NCBI GenBank assembly: GCA_035628505.1
Contig: DASPJR010000220.1
Location: forward strand, 22,700 to 86,699
Reading direction: 5' to 3'
Origin: DASPJR01 sp035628505
GTDB taxonomy: Bacteria > Planctomycetota > SZUA-567 > H5-PLA8
DNA length: 64,000 nt
The position numbers and the translations under genes were made by a program. Under the pieces are notes generated by a model. The model did not search any database, was not told the origin of the DNA, and saw nothing but the letters and a program-made list of their open reading frames with translations. This document shows, piece by piece, positions 45,950-54,247 of this stretch (the first letter of the stretch is position 1; each line of letters opens with the position of its first letter).

Positions 45950-47020
45950 TTACGAGCCGACGACTCCAGCGCTGCGCCTGATTTCTTCGAGCTTGCGGAT
46001 CAGCGCATCGAGCTCGCCGGATACGATCTCCTGTATCGGCCAGTTCTTGTCTTCACCTTCAATGCGGTGGTCCGTGACGCGGCCCTGCGGAAAATTATAT
46101 GTGCGCACGCGTTCACTGCGATCGCCGCTGCCGATCTGTCCCAGGCGCTGGTCGGAGCGGCTTTTGTCGGCCTCGGCTTTTTTCAAAGCGTAAAGCTTTG
46201 AACGCAGGATCTGCCAGGCGCGGACCTTGTTCTGCTGGGCGCTGCGTGTCTCCATGCAGCGCACGAGAATGCCCGTGGGCTCGTGCAGAAGCTGGCATTG
46301 CGAAGCGACCTTGTTCACGTTCTGCCCGCCGGGCCCGCCGGCCGCGCAGAAGCTTTCGCGCACGTCCTTGGGATCGATCTGGATGTCGACTTCTTCAGCT
46401 TCCGGAAGCACTGCCACCCGGGCCATGCTGGTGTGGACACGTCCCTGCGTCTCCGTCTTCGGAACACGCTGCACGCGGTGGCCGCCGCCTTCGAAGCGGA
46501 ATTTGCCAAATGCCCCGTCACCTTCGACGCGGAAGACGACTTCTTTTAATCCACCCATTTCCGCATCGGAGATTTCAAGCTCTGTCAGCTTCCAGCCGTG
46601 CTTGTCAGAGAAGCGCCGGTACATCTCGTAAAGGTCGCCGACGAACAGCGCCGCTTCCTGCCCGCCGACGCCGGCGTGAATTTCCACGATAACGTTGCGG
46701 CTGGAGTCATCGTCTTCGTTGAGCTGATTGTCGATGAGGGTGCGGCGCACTTCTTCCATCGTCGCTTTGCCCGCATCGAGTTCTTCCTTGGCCAGCGCTT
46801 TGAATTCAGGATCGCTGTCGGCGGCGCTGATGATCGCTTCGGCGTCCGCGACCTGCTTGCGGGCCGACGTGTAGCGGTCCCAGAGCTCGCCAAACTTCGT
46901 GAGCCGGCCGTATTCACGCAGCCAGTTGGCATACTGCGGATTCGACGGTGCGTCGGAGCTTTCCAGGAAGCTCTTAAGCTCCTGGTAGCGCGTGCCTTTC
47001 TTTTCAATCTCTTCCCACAT
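45950..47020 (-). CDS. prfA: Peptide chain release factor 1
   Basis: 356 residues. GGQ at 231-233 (AAGGPGGQNVNKV) catalyses peptide release. The stop-codon recognition region is RVPKTETQGRVHTS, with the P-x-T tripeptide (187-189) of RF1 rather than the SPF of RF2, so it should read UAA and UAG. That matters for the amber codon at 18282. The GVGGQEAALF block in domain 1 is also typical. It follows rpmE on the same strand, a common bacterial order, but a palindromic repeat and the rpmE terminator lie between them. Confidence 0.97.
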   Translation of the reverse strand: MWEEIEKKGTRYQELKSFLESSDAPSNPQYANWLREYGRLTKFGELWDRYTSARKQVADAEAIISAADSDPEFKALAKEELDAGKATMEEVRRTLIDNQLNEDDDSSRNVIVEIHAGVGGQEAALFVGDLYEMYRRFSDKHGWKLTELEISDAEMGGLKEVVFRVEGDGAFGKFRFEGGGHRVQRVPKTETQGRVHTSMARVAVLPEAEEVDIQIDPKDVRESFCAAGGPGGQNVNKVASQCQLLHEPTGILVRCMETRSAQQNKVRAWQILRSKLYALKKAEADKSRSDQRLGQIGSGDRSERVRTYNFPQGRVTDHRIEGEDKNWPIQEIVSGELDALIRKLEEIRRSAGVVGS

Positions 47021-47030
47021 ACCAGAAACC

Positions 47031-47134
47031 TTTAACCACGAAGATCACGAAGGGCACGACGATTACGTGAAAGGAAAAAGGTTCCAGACAGATTCCTTAA
47101 TCACCTTCGTGTTCTTCGTGAGCTTCGTGGTAAA
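47031..47134. repeat. Palindromic CACGAAG-type interspersed repeat
   Basis: The left arm reads TTTAACCACGAAGATCACGA and continues with AGGGCACGA; the right arm is its near reverse complement (CACCTTCGTGTTCTTCGTGA, then GCTTCGTGGTAAA). About 40 bases lie between. Each arm is built of roughly 9-base CACGAAG units. The ends directly abut prfA, whose start is 11 bases away. No coding capacity. Confidence 0.75.
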
Positions 47135-47146
47135 TCCCGCCTCTCG

Positions 47147-47190
47147 AAAAATAAAAAAACCTGAGCCCCGTTTCCCCTCCGGAGCTCAGG
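47147..47190 (-). terminator. Rho-independent terminator of rpmE
   Basis: On the minus strand, CCTGAGC pairs with GCTCAGG (47160-47190), followed by TTTTTTTATTTTT (47159-47147). It starts 22 bases after the rpmE stop, so prfA is likely transcribed from its own promoter or by readthrough. Confidence 0.88.
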
Positions 47191-47211
47191 AAATTTCTGT
47201 CGAGCAGGCAA

Positions 47212-47490
47212 CTACTTCTTTTCAGCAGAAGCGTCCTTGACGTCCTTGTCAGCCTTCTTCTTCGCGGCCGTATCTTTCTTCGACTGCATGGCGGCCCACT
47301 TGTTCTGGAAGCGCTCGACGCGGCCGGCGGAATCGACGAACTTCTGGCGGCCAGTGTAGAACGGGTGGCAGTGCGAGCAGACGTCGATGTTGAAGTCCTT
47401 GCCCTTCGTCGAGCGGGTTTCAACCTTGGTGCCGCAACCGACGCATGTAACGGTAACCGGCTTGTAATTGGGATGAATGGCTGCCTTCAT
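47212..47490 (-). CDS. rpmE: 50S ribosomal protein L31, zinc-binding form
   Basis: 92 residues from ATG 47490 (MKAAIHPNYKPVTVTC); the in-frame upstream ATG at 47787 is not plausible. Zinc ligands Cys16, Cys19, Cys38 and Cys41 (CVGC, CSHC) mark the C+ form. CHPFYTGRQKFVDSAGRVERF is the conserved core. The C-terminus has a Lys/Asp/Ala-rich tail of about 25 residues beyond the usual end. Single-gene transcript with its own terminator. Confidence 0.96.
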   Translation of the reverse strand: MKAAIHPNYKPVTVTCVGCGTKVETRSTKGKDFNIDVCSHCHPFYTGRQKFVDSAGRVERFQNKWAAMQSKKDTAAKKKADKDVKDASAEKK

Positions 47491-47789
47491 GTGACTAACG
47501 CTGTCCTTCCTTCGTTCCGCCATGCGCGCGGCGCAGTGGCTTTGATTAAAGCCCAGAACTCCCGCGGAACTCTCCACAGGTACATAGGCCGTAAGCGGGC
47601 ATTCTGTGCCAAAGCAGCCTGAAAAGCAAGTGGCGGTTGAGGTTAACCGTTCATGGCTGCCACTGCCAATTCCGATGGCAGACCCGGAACAGCCTTTGCG
47701 TCTACCAGCAAGCGACTGGCGCGGCGCCTTGCGGCAAGCTTGTCGGCAGGGAAAACGCGTGATCGGCCCACGGCAGGAGTTACCCATTC

Positions 47790-49043
47790 ATGATTCGCGC
47801 GACTTTTCTTTCCAGCATTCTTGCTTTTCTGACATTGTTCTCGCCCGTGCTGCGCGGTGCTGCTGATGAGGCGAACGGGCCTGTGGTCGACAAGCGGGCC
47901 GAACAGGTTCTTCGCCAGACGGCCAGCTTCTACGAGAAGCTGCAGAAGTTCAGCCTGTACATGTCCTTTTCGGCAGTAATGCAGGCGCCCGGCATCCGCC
48001 GGGAGATGTGGGCCAAGTACGATATCCGCGCGGCCAAGCCCAACAAGATCGCTTTGGTCCTTGAAGATGGCATGGGCCCAACGCTCGTGTCCGATGGCAA
48101 GACCATGTCCATCTACGTACCCCCGCTCCAGAAATTTTCCCAGAAAGAAGCCCCCGAAGACTTCAATGCGCTGTTTGCGCAGGAAGAGGCGCTGCTGGTC
48201 AATAAAGGAGTCGGCAACCTGCTGCTGGTCGACATGCTGCTGAAGAAAAACGTCTATAAGGCGCTGCTCGACAATGTCAGCGAAGTGAAGTACGTCAACG
48301 AAGAGATGCTCGACGGCGAAAAGACCCACAAGCTCAGCCTGGAGCAGCCCGGCATGATCATGGAACTGTGGATTCAGGACGGCGACGAACCGTGGATCCG
48401 CCAGGCCAGCGTGGATATGACGCGGCCGCTGGCTGAAGCCATGCCGCAAATGCGCGAAACAAAGATGGTCGTTACTGTCACTTACAATGAATGGAGAAAG
48501 AACGGATTGACCGAAGACGCCTTTGTCTTCTCACCGCCGATTGAGGCCCGCAAGGCGACAGACCTGTTCGGCCAGGAGGAAAAGAACCCGCTTATCGGCA
48601 TGCCCGCGCCGCCAATGAAGCTGGACCGCCTGGGCGGCGGGAAAATCGATCTTGAAGCCCACAAAGGCAAGGACGTGGTGGTGCTTGAATTCTGGGCCAG
48701 CTGGTGCGCGCCCTGCATCGCGACGCTGCCAATGGTTCTGGACGTCACACACCATTTCAAAGGTAAGAATGTCGTCTTCTATGCAATCAATCAGAACGAA
48801 GAGCCCGAAGTGGTTGATGCGTTCATGAAAAAGAAAAAGCTCGCATTCGAAGTCGGGCTCGACAATGCCGGAAAACTTGGCGAAGCCTTCGGCGTCAGCG
48901 GCATTCCGCTTACGGTGCTTATCGGCCGTGATGGAAAAATCGAGGCAATCCACACAGGGCTTTCTCCGGACCTTAAAGACAAGCTGATGGAGCAGATCCA
49001 GATGCTGGTCGACGGCAAATCGCTGGTGAAAAAGTCGCTCTGA
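47790..49043 (+). CDS. Secreted DUF2092 - TlpA thioredoxin fusion
   Basis: 417 residues. Signal peptide (1-23), a DUF2092/outer-membrane-lipoprotein-like domain at about 30-255 (AEQVLRQTASFYEKLQKFSL, LVSDGKTMSIYVPPLQKF), then a TlpA-type thioredoxin domain (about 275-410) with the active site WCAPC in LEFWASWCAPCIATLP and the cis-Pro in GVSGIPLTVLIG. The fusion would place a redox domain next to a lipid- or lipoprotein-binding shell in the periplasm. The 299 bases before it, shared with divergent rpmE, hold nothing else I can name. Confidence 0.9.
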   Translation: MIRATFLSSILAFLTLFSPVLRGAADEANGPVVDKRAEQVLRQTASFYEKLQKFSLYMSFSAVMQAPGIRREMWAKYDIRAAKPNKIALVLEDGMGPTLVSDGKTMSIYVPPLQKFSQKEAPEDFNALFAQEEALLVNKGVGNLLLVDMLLKKNVYKALLDNVSEVKYVNEEMLDGEKTHKLSLEQPGMIMELWIQDGDEPWIRQASVDMTRPLAEAMPQMRETKMVVTVTYNEWRKNGLTEDAFVFSPPIEARKATDLFGQEEKNPLIGMPAPPMKLDRLGGGKIDLEAHKGKDVVVLEFWASWCAPCIATLPMVLDVTHHFKGKNVVFYAINQNEEPEVVDAFMKKKKLAFEVGLDNAGKLGEAFGVSGIPLTVLIGRDGKIEAIHTGLSPDLKDKLMEQIQMLVDGKSLVKKSL

Positions 49044-49053
49044 TGCTTGCCAT

Positions 49054-50079
49054 CTAAGGCAATGGTTTGTCTGAAACCTCGATGTCATCGACATACAGCA
49101 TTGCGTCTCCGCTGGTGGCGCTGATGCCGATTTCGAGAGTGTTATAAACCGTGTCAGACAGCGGGAGCGTGCGGCCTTTCACAGAAACGATCTGCACGCC
49201 ATCCTGCCAGAGCTCGACTAGGCCATCCTCTTTTTCAGACAATTTAAAGTGGGCCTTAACCTGAACCCATTTGCCTGCTGGGAACTTCGTTTTCTGTTTT
49301 CCCTGTGTGTAGCGCGGCTTGTCAGCCCACTTGAGCTCTACAAGCAGTTCGCCATTTTCGATCATGATCCGCAGGCCCGGCGCCTGGTTGATCCACGCAC
49401 ACTCCAGATCCATCAACGTGTACGGCATGCCCGACTTGAGGAAGTACCAGCCGGAAAACCACAAGTCATCGTCTTTAACAAAGTGAATCAGCTCGGTGCC
49501 GAGCGACGCTTTGGCGGTGATCATGTCACGAACCGGCGCTACTGAAACGCACTTCAGGGACTGCTTGCCTTCATGTGCCAGCTCAGCGGAGGGCTCGACG
49601 CGATTGTCGCGGAACGAGGCCTCGCCTTTCAAAATCGCCGTTCGCAGCGCAACGTACTCAGGAATGCTTCGGGCCTGTGGCGACTGCAGTGTGAACTCGG
49701 TCCAGCCGTGCTTTTCGCCGATGAGCTCGCGAACTGAAGCAGCCTCTTCGAACGTCGACGAAAAGGTCTTGCGCATTTGATAGAGCTTTCCACTTTCCGG
49801 ATCGCGTCGGAAAGTCACTCCGTTTTCGACGACATAGTTCTTCTCGAAGAAATCCGGGTCATAAAGCTGTTCGATAAAGCTCCAGCGGCCGTCGCTGCCG
49901 CGCCGCCAGGCTTTGCCGCGCACGACTGAATAGGTCTGGCCCTGCAGCGTGAATGCTCCCGCGATGAGGCTTGATTCGTCAGGCAACGGTTCAGAGGGGG
50001 AGCGGGGGATCAGCCGCAAGGCCAGAAAGCCCAGCAGCGGAAGCATGAAAATAAACAAAAGCAGGCGCGAGTTTTTCAT
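49054..50079 (-). CDS. Membrane-anchored protein with polysaccharide-lyase-like concanavalin fold
   Basis: 341 residues from ATG 50079. One N-terminal transmembrane segment (about 5-24, LLLFIFMLPLLGFLALRLIP). The last 190 residues look like the beta-jelly-roll of polysaccharide lyases and glucanases: HEGKQSLKCVSVAPVRDM, DDLWFSGWYFLKSGMPY, FPAGKWVQVKAHFKLSEKED and LWQDGVQIVSVKGRTLPLSD, ending AMLYVDDIEVSD. Catalytic residues cannot be assigned. It converges on the TlpA gene with 10 bases between. Confidence 0.65.
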   Translation of the reverse strand: MKNSRLLLFIFMLPLLGFLALRLIPRSPSEPLPDESSLIAGAFTLQGQTYSVVRGKAWRRGSDGRWSFIEQLYDPDFFEKNYVVENGVTFRRDPESGKLYQMRKTFSSTFEEAASVRELIGEKHGWTEFTLQSPQARSIPEYVALRTAILKGEASFRDNRVEPSAELAHEGKQSLKCVSVAPVRDMITAKASLGTELIHFVKDDDLWFSGWYFLKSGMPYTLMDLECAWINQAPGLRIMIENGELLVELKWADKPRYTQGKQKTKFPAGKWVQVKAHFKLSEKEDGLVELWQDGVQIVSVKGRTLPLSDTVYNTLEIGISATSGDAMLYVDDIEVSDKPLP

Positions 50080-50143
50080 CCATTTGTTGTAAACAGGTCC
50101 GGCGCTCAATTCCACCGGCGCAGCACTTTACATGGAGAGGATC

Positions 50144-50920
50144 ATGGCCGAATTCTTCGAAACCTACTTCGGATTGAAAGGCCGCAAAGCACTGGTCACC
50201 GGCGCCGGGCGAGGCATTGGGCGGGCGATTGCCAGTGGCCTTGCCGCGGCCGGTGCTGAAGTCTGCATCCATTACAACAAGAGCCGCGAAGCAGCAGACG
50301 AGGCCGTCAGCGACATCACTGCCGCCGGCGGCAGCGCGTGGAGCGCTGGCGGCGATCTGACAAATTCCGCGCAGGCCAACGCGCTGGCAGAGGCAGTCGG
50401 CGCACGCTGGAAGTGCCTCGATATTCTCGTCAACAACGCCGGTGATCTTGTGAAGCGCTCTCCGGTCGCCGATGCGTCCGATGAACTGATCGATCAAGTC
50501 ATCAAGGTGAACATTCACACGGCGCTTTACACCACCCGCGCGTGCCTGCCGCTGCTGCGGTTGGGACAGAAGCCCTGCATCGTCAATCTCGGCTCGATCG
50601 CCGCCCACAATGGCGGTTCTAACGGTGCAACAATTTATGCTTCGACAAAGGGCGCGATTCACACCTACACGCGTGGTCTGGCCAGGGAGCTCGCGCCGCA
50701 GATCCGCGTTAACGGTATTGCGCCCGGCGTGGCGCTCACTGATTTTCATCGTACACACAGCAAGCCCGAAGCGCTGGAGGCCATCGCAGTTAGCACGCCA
50801 CTTAAACGGCTGGGCACGGCAGAGGACATGATCGCGGCGACGGTATTCCTCTGCGCTGCTGGAGCCGAGTTCATCACTGGCGAGACCATTGAAATCAACG
50901 GTGGCCTCTGGGTGGCTTAG
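50144..50920 (+). CDS. Short-chain dehydrogenase/reductase (FabG-like)
   Basis: 258 residues from ATG 50144, chosen for GGAGAGG just upstream. Cofactor motif TGAGRGIGRAI, then ILVNNAG, and the catalytic set Ser (LGSIAAHN), Tyr and Lys (YASTKGA). HYNKSREAADE after the second strand suggests NADP preference. The C-terminus ETIEINGGLWVA is typical of classical SDRs. Stands alone; the substrate is not predictable. It ends in TAG. Confidence 0.93.
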   Translation: MAEFFETYFGLKGRKALVTGAGRGIGRAIASGLAAAGAEVCIHYNKSREAADEAVSDITAAGGSAWSAGGDLTNSAQANALAEAVGARWKCLDILVNNAGDLVKRSPVADASDELIDQVIKVNIHTALYTTRACLPLLRLGQKPCIVNLGSIAAHNGGSNGATIYASTKGAIHTYTRGLARELAPQIRVNGIAPGVALTDFHRTHSKPEALEAIAVSTPLKRLGTAEDMIAATVFLCAAGAEFITGETIEINGGLWVA

Positions 50921-51052
50921 CTTATTTATGAATTTCCTGTCCCGAATTTACACGGAATCAGAATAGTAGCCTCAGTCTGCGGAAATCAGGCCTCTCAATT
51001 TGGACTCTAACGAGGGCAAGCTGTATAATTATAATGCCGCGAGGAGCTCACC

Positions 51053-51448
51053 ATGACTGGCGTCGACAGCAAGCAGATTGTCATCTGTGATGATGAGTAC
51101 GACATCCGGGAGATGCTTGGCGCGGTGGTACGCAGCGGAGGGTACCAGCCGCTCCTGGCAGAAAACCTGGCCGATGTGATGTATCACATCGGCCATGACG
51201 CACCTGCGCTGCTGTTACTCGATATCCGCATGCCGGAGCAGGACGGATTTGAAATCGCCGAGTCGCTTCGCCGGCACAAGATCGATATTCCGATCATTTT
51301 CATCACTGCGCACGACAATCTGTTCTGCCGCATGTACTCGCCGGCGGTCGGCGCGGTGGGGTACATGGTAAAACCCATCGAGCCGAAGCTGCTGCTGGAG
51401 CGGATCGATGCCGCACTTTCTAATCCAAGCGGATTACTGTCGCGCTGA
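51053..51448 (+). CDS. Single-domain response regulator
   Basis: 131 residues, receiver domain only. The acidic pocket is in VICDDEYDIREML, the phospho-acceptor Asp in LLLLDIRMPEQDGFEI, the switch Thr in IFITAHD, and Lys in YMVKPIEPKLLLE. No output domain, so it works through protein contacts (CheY-like) or as a relay. No histidine kinase is adjacent. Its 3' end overlaps the convergent next gene by 29 bases. Confidence 0.95.
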   Translation: MTGVDSKQIVICDDEYDIREMLGAVVRSGGYQPLLAENLADVMYHIGHDAPALLLLDIRMPEQDGFEIAESLRRHKIDIPIIFITAHDNLFCRMYSPAVGAVGYMVKPIEPKLLLERIDAALSNPSGLLSR

Positions 51449-51911
51449 CGCCGATCGAACTGCTGCTGTACGAACTTCCGCTGCTCCAGGCGCCGTTTGT
51501 TCCCGAACTATAGCTGGAACGCTGCGTCAGGCCTCCAGCTTCGACTGAACCGGAGGCGGCATATGAGCCGGCATACGATCCGGACGAAGAGGGGCGGTAG
51601 GTTGACGAACTCTTGAGTTCTTTCTGCTCCTTCTGTTGCTCCTTTTCTCTTTTCTTGCGCGCCTTTTCTTCATCCTCGGACATCTTGCGTGCGCGTTTGC
51701 GGGCTTCCGAAGAGCCCTTGTCGTCTCCTTTCGCGCCCTCCGGCTTGCCGCCGCTCTTCCAGTCCTTGTCCATCTCATTCATTTTTTCGAGCGACGCGTT
51801 GAGACGGCGCTGAATGTCGTCATCGACAGGCGACTTTTTTTCGGTTTCTGCGCTGCGGCATTGCGCGGCACACAAAACGAGAGCAGCAAAAAGAACGAAT
51901 GTTCGCAACAT
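51420..51911 (-). CDS. Small secreted protein with charged middle and Ser/Gly/Tyr-rich tail
   Basis: 163 residues, not recognised. A signal peptide (MLRTFVLFAALVLCAAQCRS) is followed by a Lys/Glu-rich helical stretch (about 35-100, with KKREKEQQKEQKELK) and a low-complexity Ser/Gly/Tyr/Ala tail (about 101-155). There is no lipobox spacing I would trust. It converges on and overlaps the response-regulator gene by 29 bases. The clear signal peptide and AGGAG-type ribosome site support a real gene. Confidence 0.65.
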   Translation of the reverse strand: MLRTFVLFAALVLCAAQCRSAETEKKSPVDDDIQRRLNASLEKMNEMDKDWKSGGKPEGAKGDDKGSSEARKRARKMSEDEEKARKKREKEQQKEQKELKSSSTYRPSSSGSYAGSYAASGSVEAGGLTQRSSYSSGTNGAWSSGSSYSSSSIGVSATVIRLD

Positions 51912-52180
51912 GAGTTCTTCTCCTTATCAAAAAGTTCAACGGCCTGGACTGTGGCTGTTGGCGGCGCCTGCTGTTTTCTATTAGCGCGAAAAAAATTTTG
52001 CGCCACCCTGAAAAAATGTAATTCGTTACCTGACAAGATGTTCACTCGTGCACGAGGAGTCGGCACACTGTGCAAGTTCTCGCGGGTGTACGCCTTGACT
52101 GTTTGTGAAAGTGTCTTTAAGCTGTGCGGGCACGTCGCTCATCCGCACATCGCTGGGTACTGATTTGAGGAGTTTCCCTC

Positions 52181-52693
52181 GTGGCCACAGAACCTGTCCC
52201 GGCACCACACGCGATCGATGGAGAACCCTTCGAAGCGCTCGTTCGCGACCTCAACCATCGCGTCTGGGAGATCCGCCGCAACGCGTGTGAAGAGCTCGGC
52301 GCCGCAAATAACCCGCGCGCCGTTCCGCATCTCATCCGCCTGCTTAATGATGGCGTCGGCGCTGTGCGCTTTGCCGCCGCCGAGGCGCTCGGAAAGCTCG
52401 GCGACAAATCCGCTGTTCCAGCACTGCTCAGGCTGCTCGACAACCCGGTCTTCGGTTCCTACGGACCAGTCATTGAAAGCCTCGCGGCGCTGCGCGCTCA
52501 GGAGGCCATTCCGTATTTCATCCGCTTCCTGCGCGACCACGACCCGCGCGTGCGCGGCCTGGCGGCCAATGCGCTGATGGTCATGACGCGGCAGTTCATC
52601 AGCTTCAAAGCCAAGGGCACCGAAGACGAACGCAACGCAGCGATCGCGCAATGGGAAGCCTGGTGGGAGAAGAACAAGCAGGTCGCCCACTGA
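52181..52693 (+). CDS. HEAT-repeat protein
   Basis: 170 residues starting with GTG, eight bases after GAGGAG. Helical pairs are visible: LNHRVWEIRRNACEELGAA, NPRAVPHLIRLLNDGVGAVR, FAAAEALGKLGDKSAVPALL and DHDPRVRGLAANALMVM. About four PBS-lyase/HEAT repeats give a small solenoid for protein-protein contact. No signal peptide, so cytoplasmic. No neighbour indicates a partner. Confidence 0.88.
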   Translation: MATEPVPAPHAIDGEPFEALVRDLNHRVWEIRRNACEELGAANNPRAVPHLIRLLNDGVGAVRFAAAEALGKLGDKSAVPALLRLLDNPVFGSYGPVIESLAALRAQEAIPYFIRFLRDHDPRVRGLAANALMVMTRQFISFKAKGTEDERNAAIAQWEAWWEKNKQVAH

Positions 52694-52735
52694 TTCTTTC
52701 CGCCGCACCCGCATCATCGTCCAATTTATACAGTA

Positions 52736-53599
52736 TCAACGTATACCAGCTTTTTCGGGAGCGCTGTTAACCCACGCCGAATACCAGATTTGAGCCGTAA
52801 GTTTTGTGCCGGCGCGGGTGCAGGCAAGCATCAGTTCGCGGCCGGCCTCCGGGCGTTCCTGAAAAGCGCCTTTACGGTCGAGCTCGTAACACAGATTAAC
52901 TTTTTCGTGTGACGCACGCAGCTGAGCTACAATCAGCGGAAAGATGGCGGGCGTTGATTCAATCTTCAGCCCCTCGCAGAGCATCTCCGGCGTGAAACCA
53001 TTCTGTTCCGGGTAGCTGTCGATGCGCGCGTGAATGCCTTTCTGTTCGAGCGTGCCATTCGCGCCGGGCCGACCGTCGAAGTGGCGCGTGGTGTGAAGCG
53101 GCATGGCCGCATCCTGGCAGTAATGCGCAAGCCAGCCGGCGTAAACAAGAATGCGCCGCTTCACGCTCTCCGCTTCCGGCCGGTTGCGGTGCTCGCGAAA
53201 GGCAAGCATCAGTCGCTCGTAGCCTTCCTGGATCGCATACGGCAGGAAACCGCCGCGGTTGAGATCCACATTCTGCTGAACATAAATCTTCGCAAGGTCA
53301 AAGCGGCGCTCCGGTATCGGCTGATTGCCGAGGTATTCCAGATCGATGAAGTGCTCAGGCTGCTCAGTGGTTTTCAAGTGCGGCGCGGTGGCGTGCTTCC
53401 AATTGTCGGCTTCGGTGCTCATTTCAGAAAGATCCAGCACGCCTTCGCGGAAGAACTTGGGCATGTCGTCCGGCAGAGCCTGTACGGCCGCACGCGTACA
53501 AAGTTGGTGGCCACCCGACCACCAGGCGGCAGTACGAGTGGCGGCGCAAAAGAGTAACAGCACGATAGCGGCTGAGATCGGCATGGGATGTGTTTTCAT
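52736..53599 (-). CDS. Secreted S1/P1-nuclease or phospholipase C-like zinc hydrolase
   Basis: 287 residues from ATG 53599. The signal peptide (to TRTAA) would expose an N-terminal Trp, and WWSGGHQLCTRAAV gives the Trp/His of the trinuclear zinc site. Further ligands are expected in EADNWKHA, HFIDLEYL and AGWLAHYCQDAAMPLHTTRH (His-x3-Asp-x5-His). This matches the S1/P1 nuclease and zinc-dependent phospholipase C fold, which cleaves phosphodiester bonds outside the cytoplasm. Nucleic acid versus phospholipid cannot be decided by eye. Confidence 0.8.
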   Translation of the reverse strand: MKTHPMPISAAIVLLLFCAATRTAAWWSGGHQLCTRAAVQALPDDMPKFFREGVLDLSEMSTEADNWKHATAPHLKTTEQPEHFIDLEYLGNQPIPERRFDLAKIYVQQNVDLNRGGFLPYAIQEGYERLMLAFREHRNRPEAESVKRRILVYAGWLAHYCQDAAMPLHTTRHFDGRPGANGTLEQKGIHARIDSYPEQNGFTPEMLCEGLKIESTPAIFPLIVAQLRASHEKVNLCYELDRKGAFQERPEAGRELMLACTRAGTKLTAQIWYSAWVNSAPEKAGIR

Positions 53600-53752
53600 T
53601 TGGATTACCAGAAACGGTTGAAAAAATAATTTTTTCCTGAAAAGCACCTTGCGGTCTCACATTGTGCGTGCTAAATTAAAGTTGTAATGATTGCGCTTAA
53701 CATGTTTTAAATCCAGAGCTAACTCGAGGCGCCGCTGGAGATTACACAGATC

Positions 53753-54247
53753 ATGCATATCCCGTTTTTCGTTGAAGCAGGCAACAACGCCGAATGCGGT
53801 CCGTTCTCGATCTGTCGCAAGGTCAGTTCAGCCCTGCTGGCCCAGCGCATCTTCCCACTCCCCTTCGCCGCCACAACGCAGGAAGCCGCTCAGGTTAGCT
53901 CCAACCTGGCCAAGCGGGGCATGACGCCCGGCGTCTTCATCGTCAACACATACCTGGCCGAGCCGCTGTTGAATGAAGTCGAAAAGTTCATGGGATCGAC
54001 GCCTGTGCTGCTGCTGCGCCGGTCAACGAACTCTCATCTGCTGACGCGCAAAAAAGATCTGCTCGATACGACCGTCATCATGAAGAAAATGGACGGACGC
54101 CAGACCATGCTGTGCCCGTACGATAACCAGAACGCGCTCATGGTTGCCGAGCAGGTCGCTGATTGCCTGACCCGCTTCGTGCGCGACGGCGACTTCTGGC
54201 ACTTCGCACGTCTGAGCGTGCTGTCTATTTCAACTTTAGACCCTTGA
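53753..54247 (+). CDS. Conserved-looking cytoplasmic protein of unknown function
   Basis: 164 residues, not recognised. No signal peptide or transmembrane segment. The fold looks alpha/beta: KRGMTPGVFIVNTYLAEPLL, STPVLLLRRSTNSHLL, DTTVIMKKMDGRQTMLCPYD and NALMVAEQVADCLTRFV. GGAG lies 13 bases before the ATG and codon use matches the neighbours, so it is likely expressed. Its end overlaps the convergent lipoprotein gene by 23 bases. Confidence 0.6.
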   Translation: MHIPFFVEAGNNAECGPFSICRKVSSALLAQRIFPLPFAATTQEAAQVSSNLAKRGMTPGVFIVNTYLAEPLLNEVEKFMGSTPVLLLRRSTNSHLLTRKKDLLDTTVIMKKMDGRQTMLCPYDNQNALMVAEQVADCLTRFVRDGDFWHFARLSVLSISTLDP

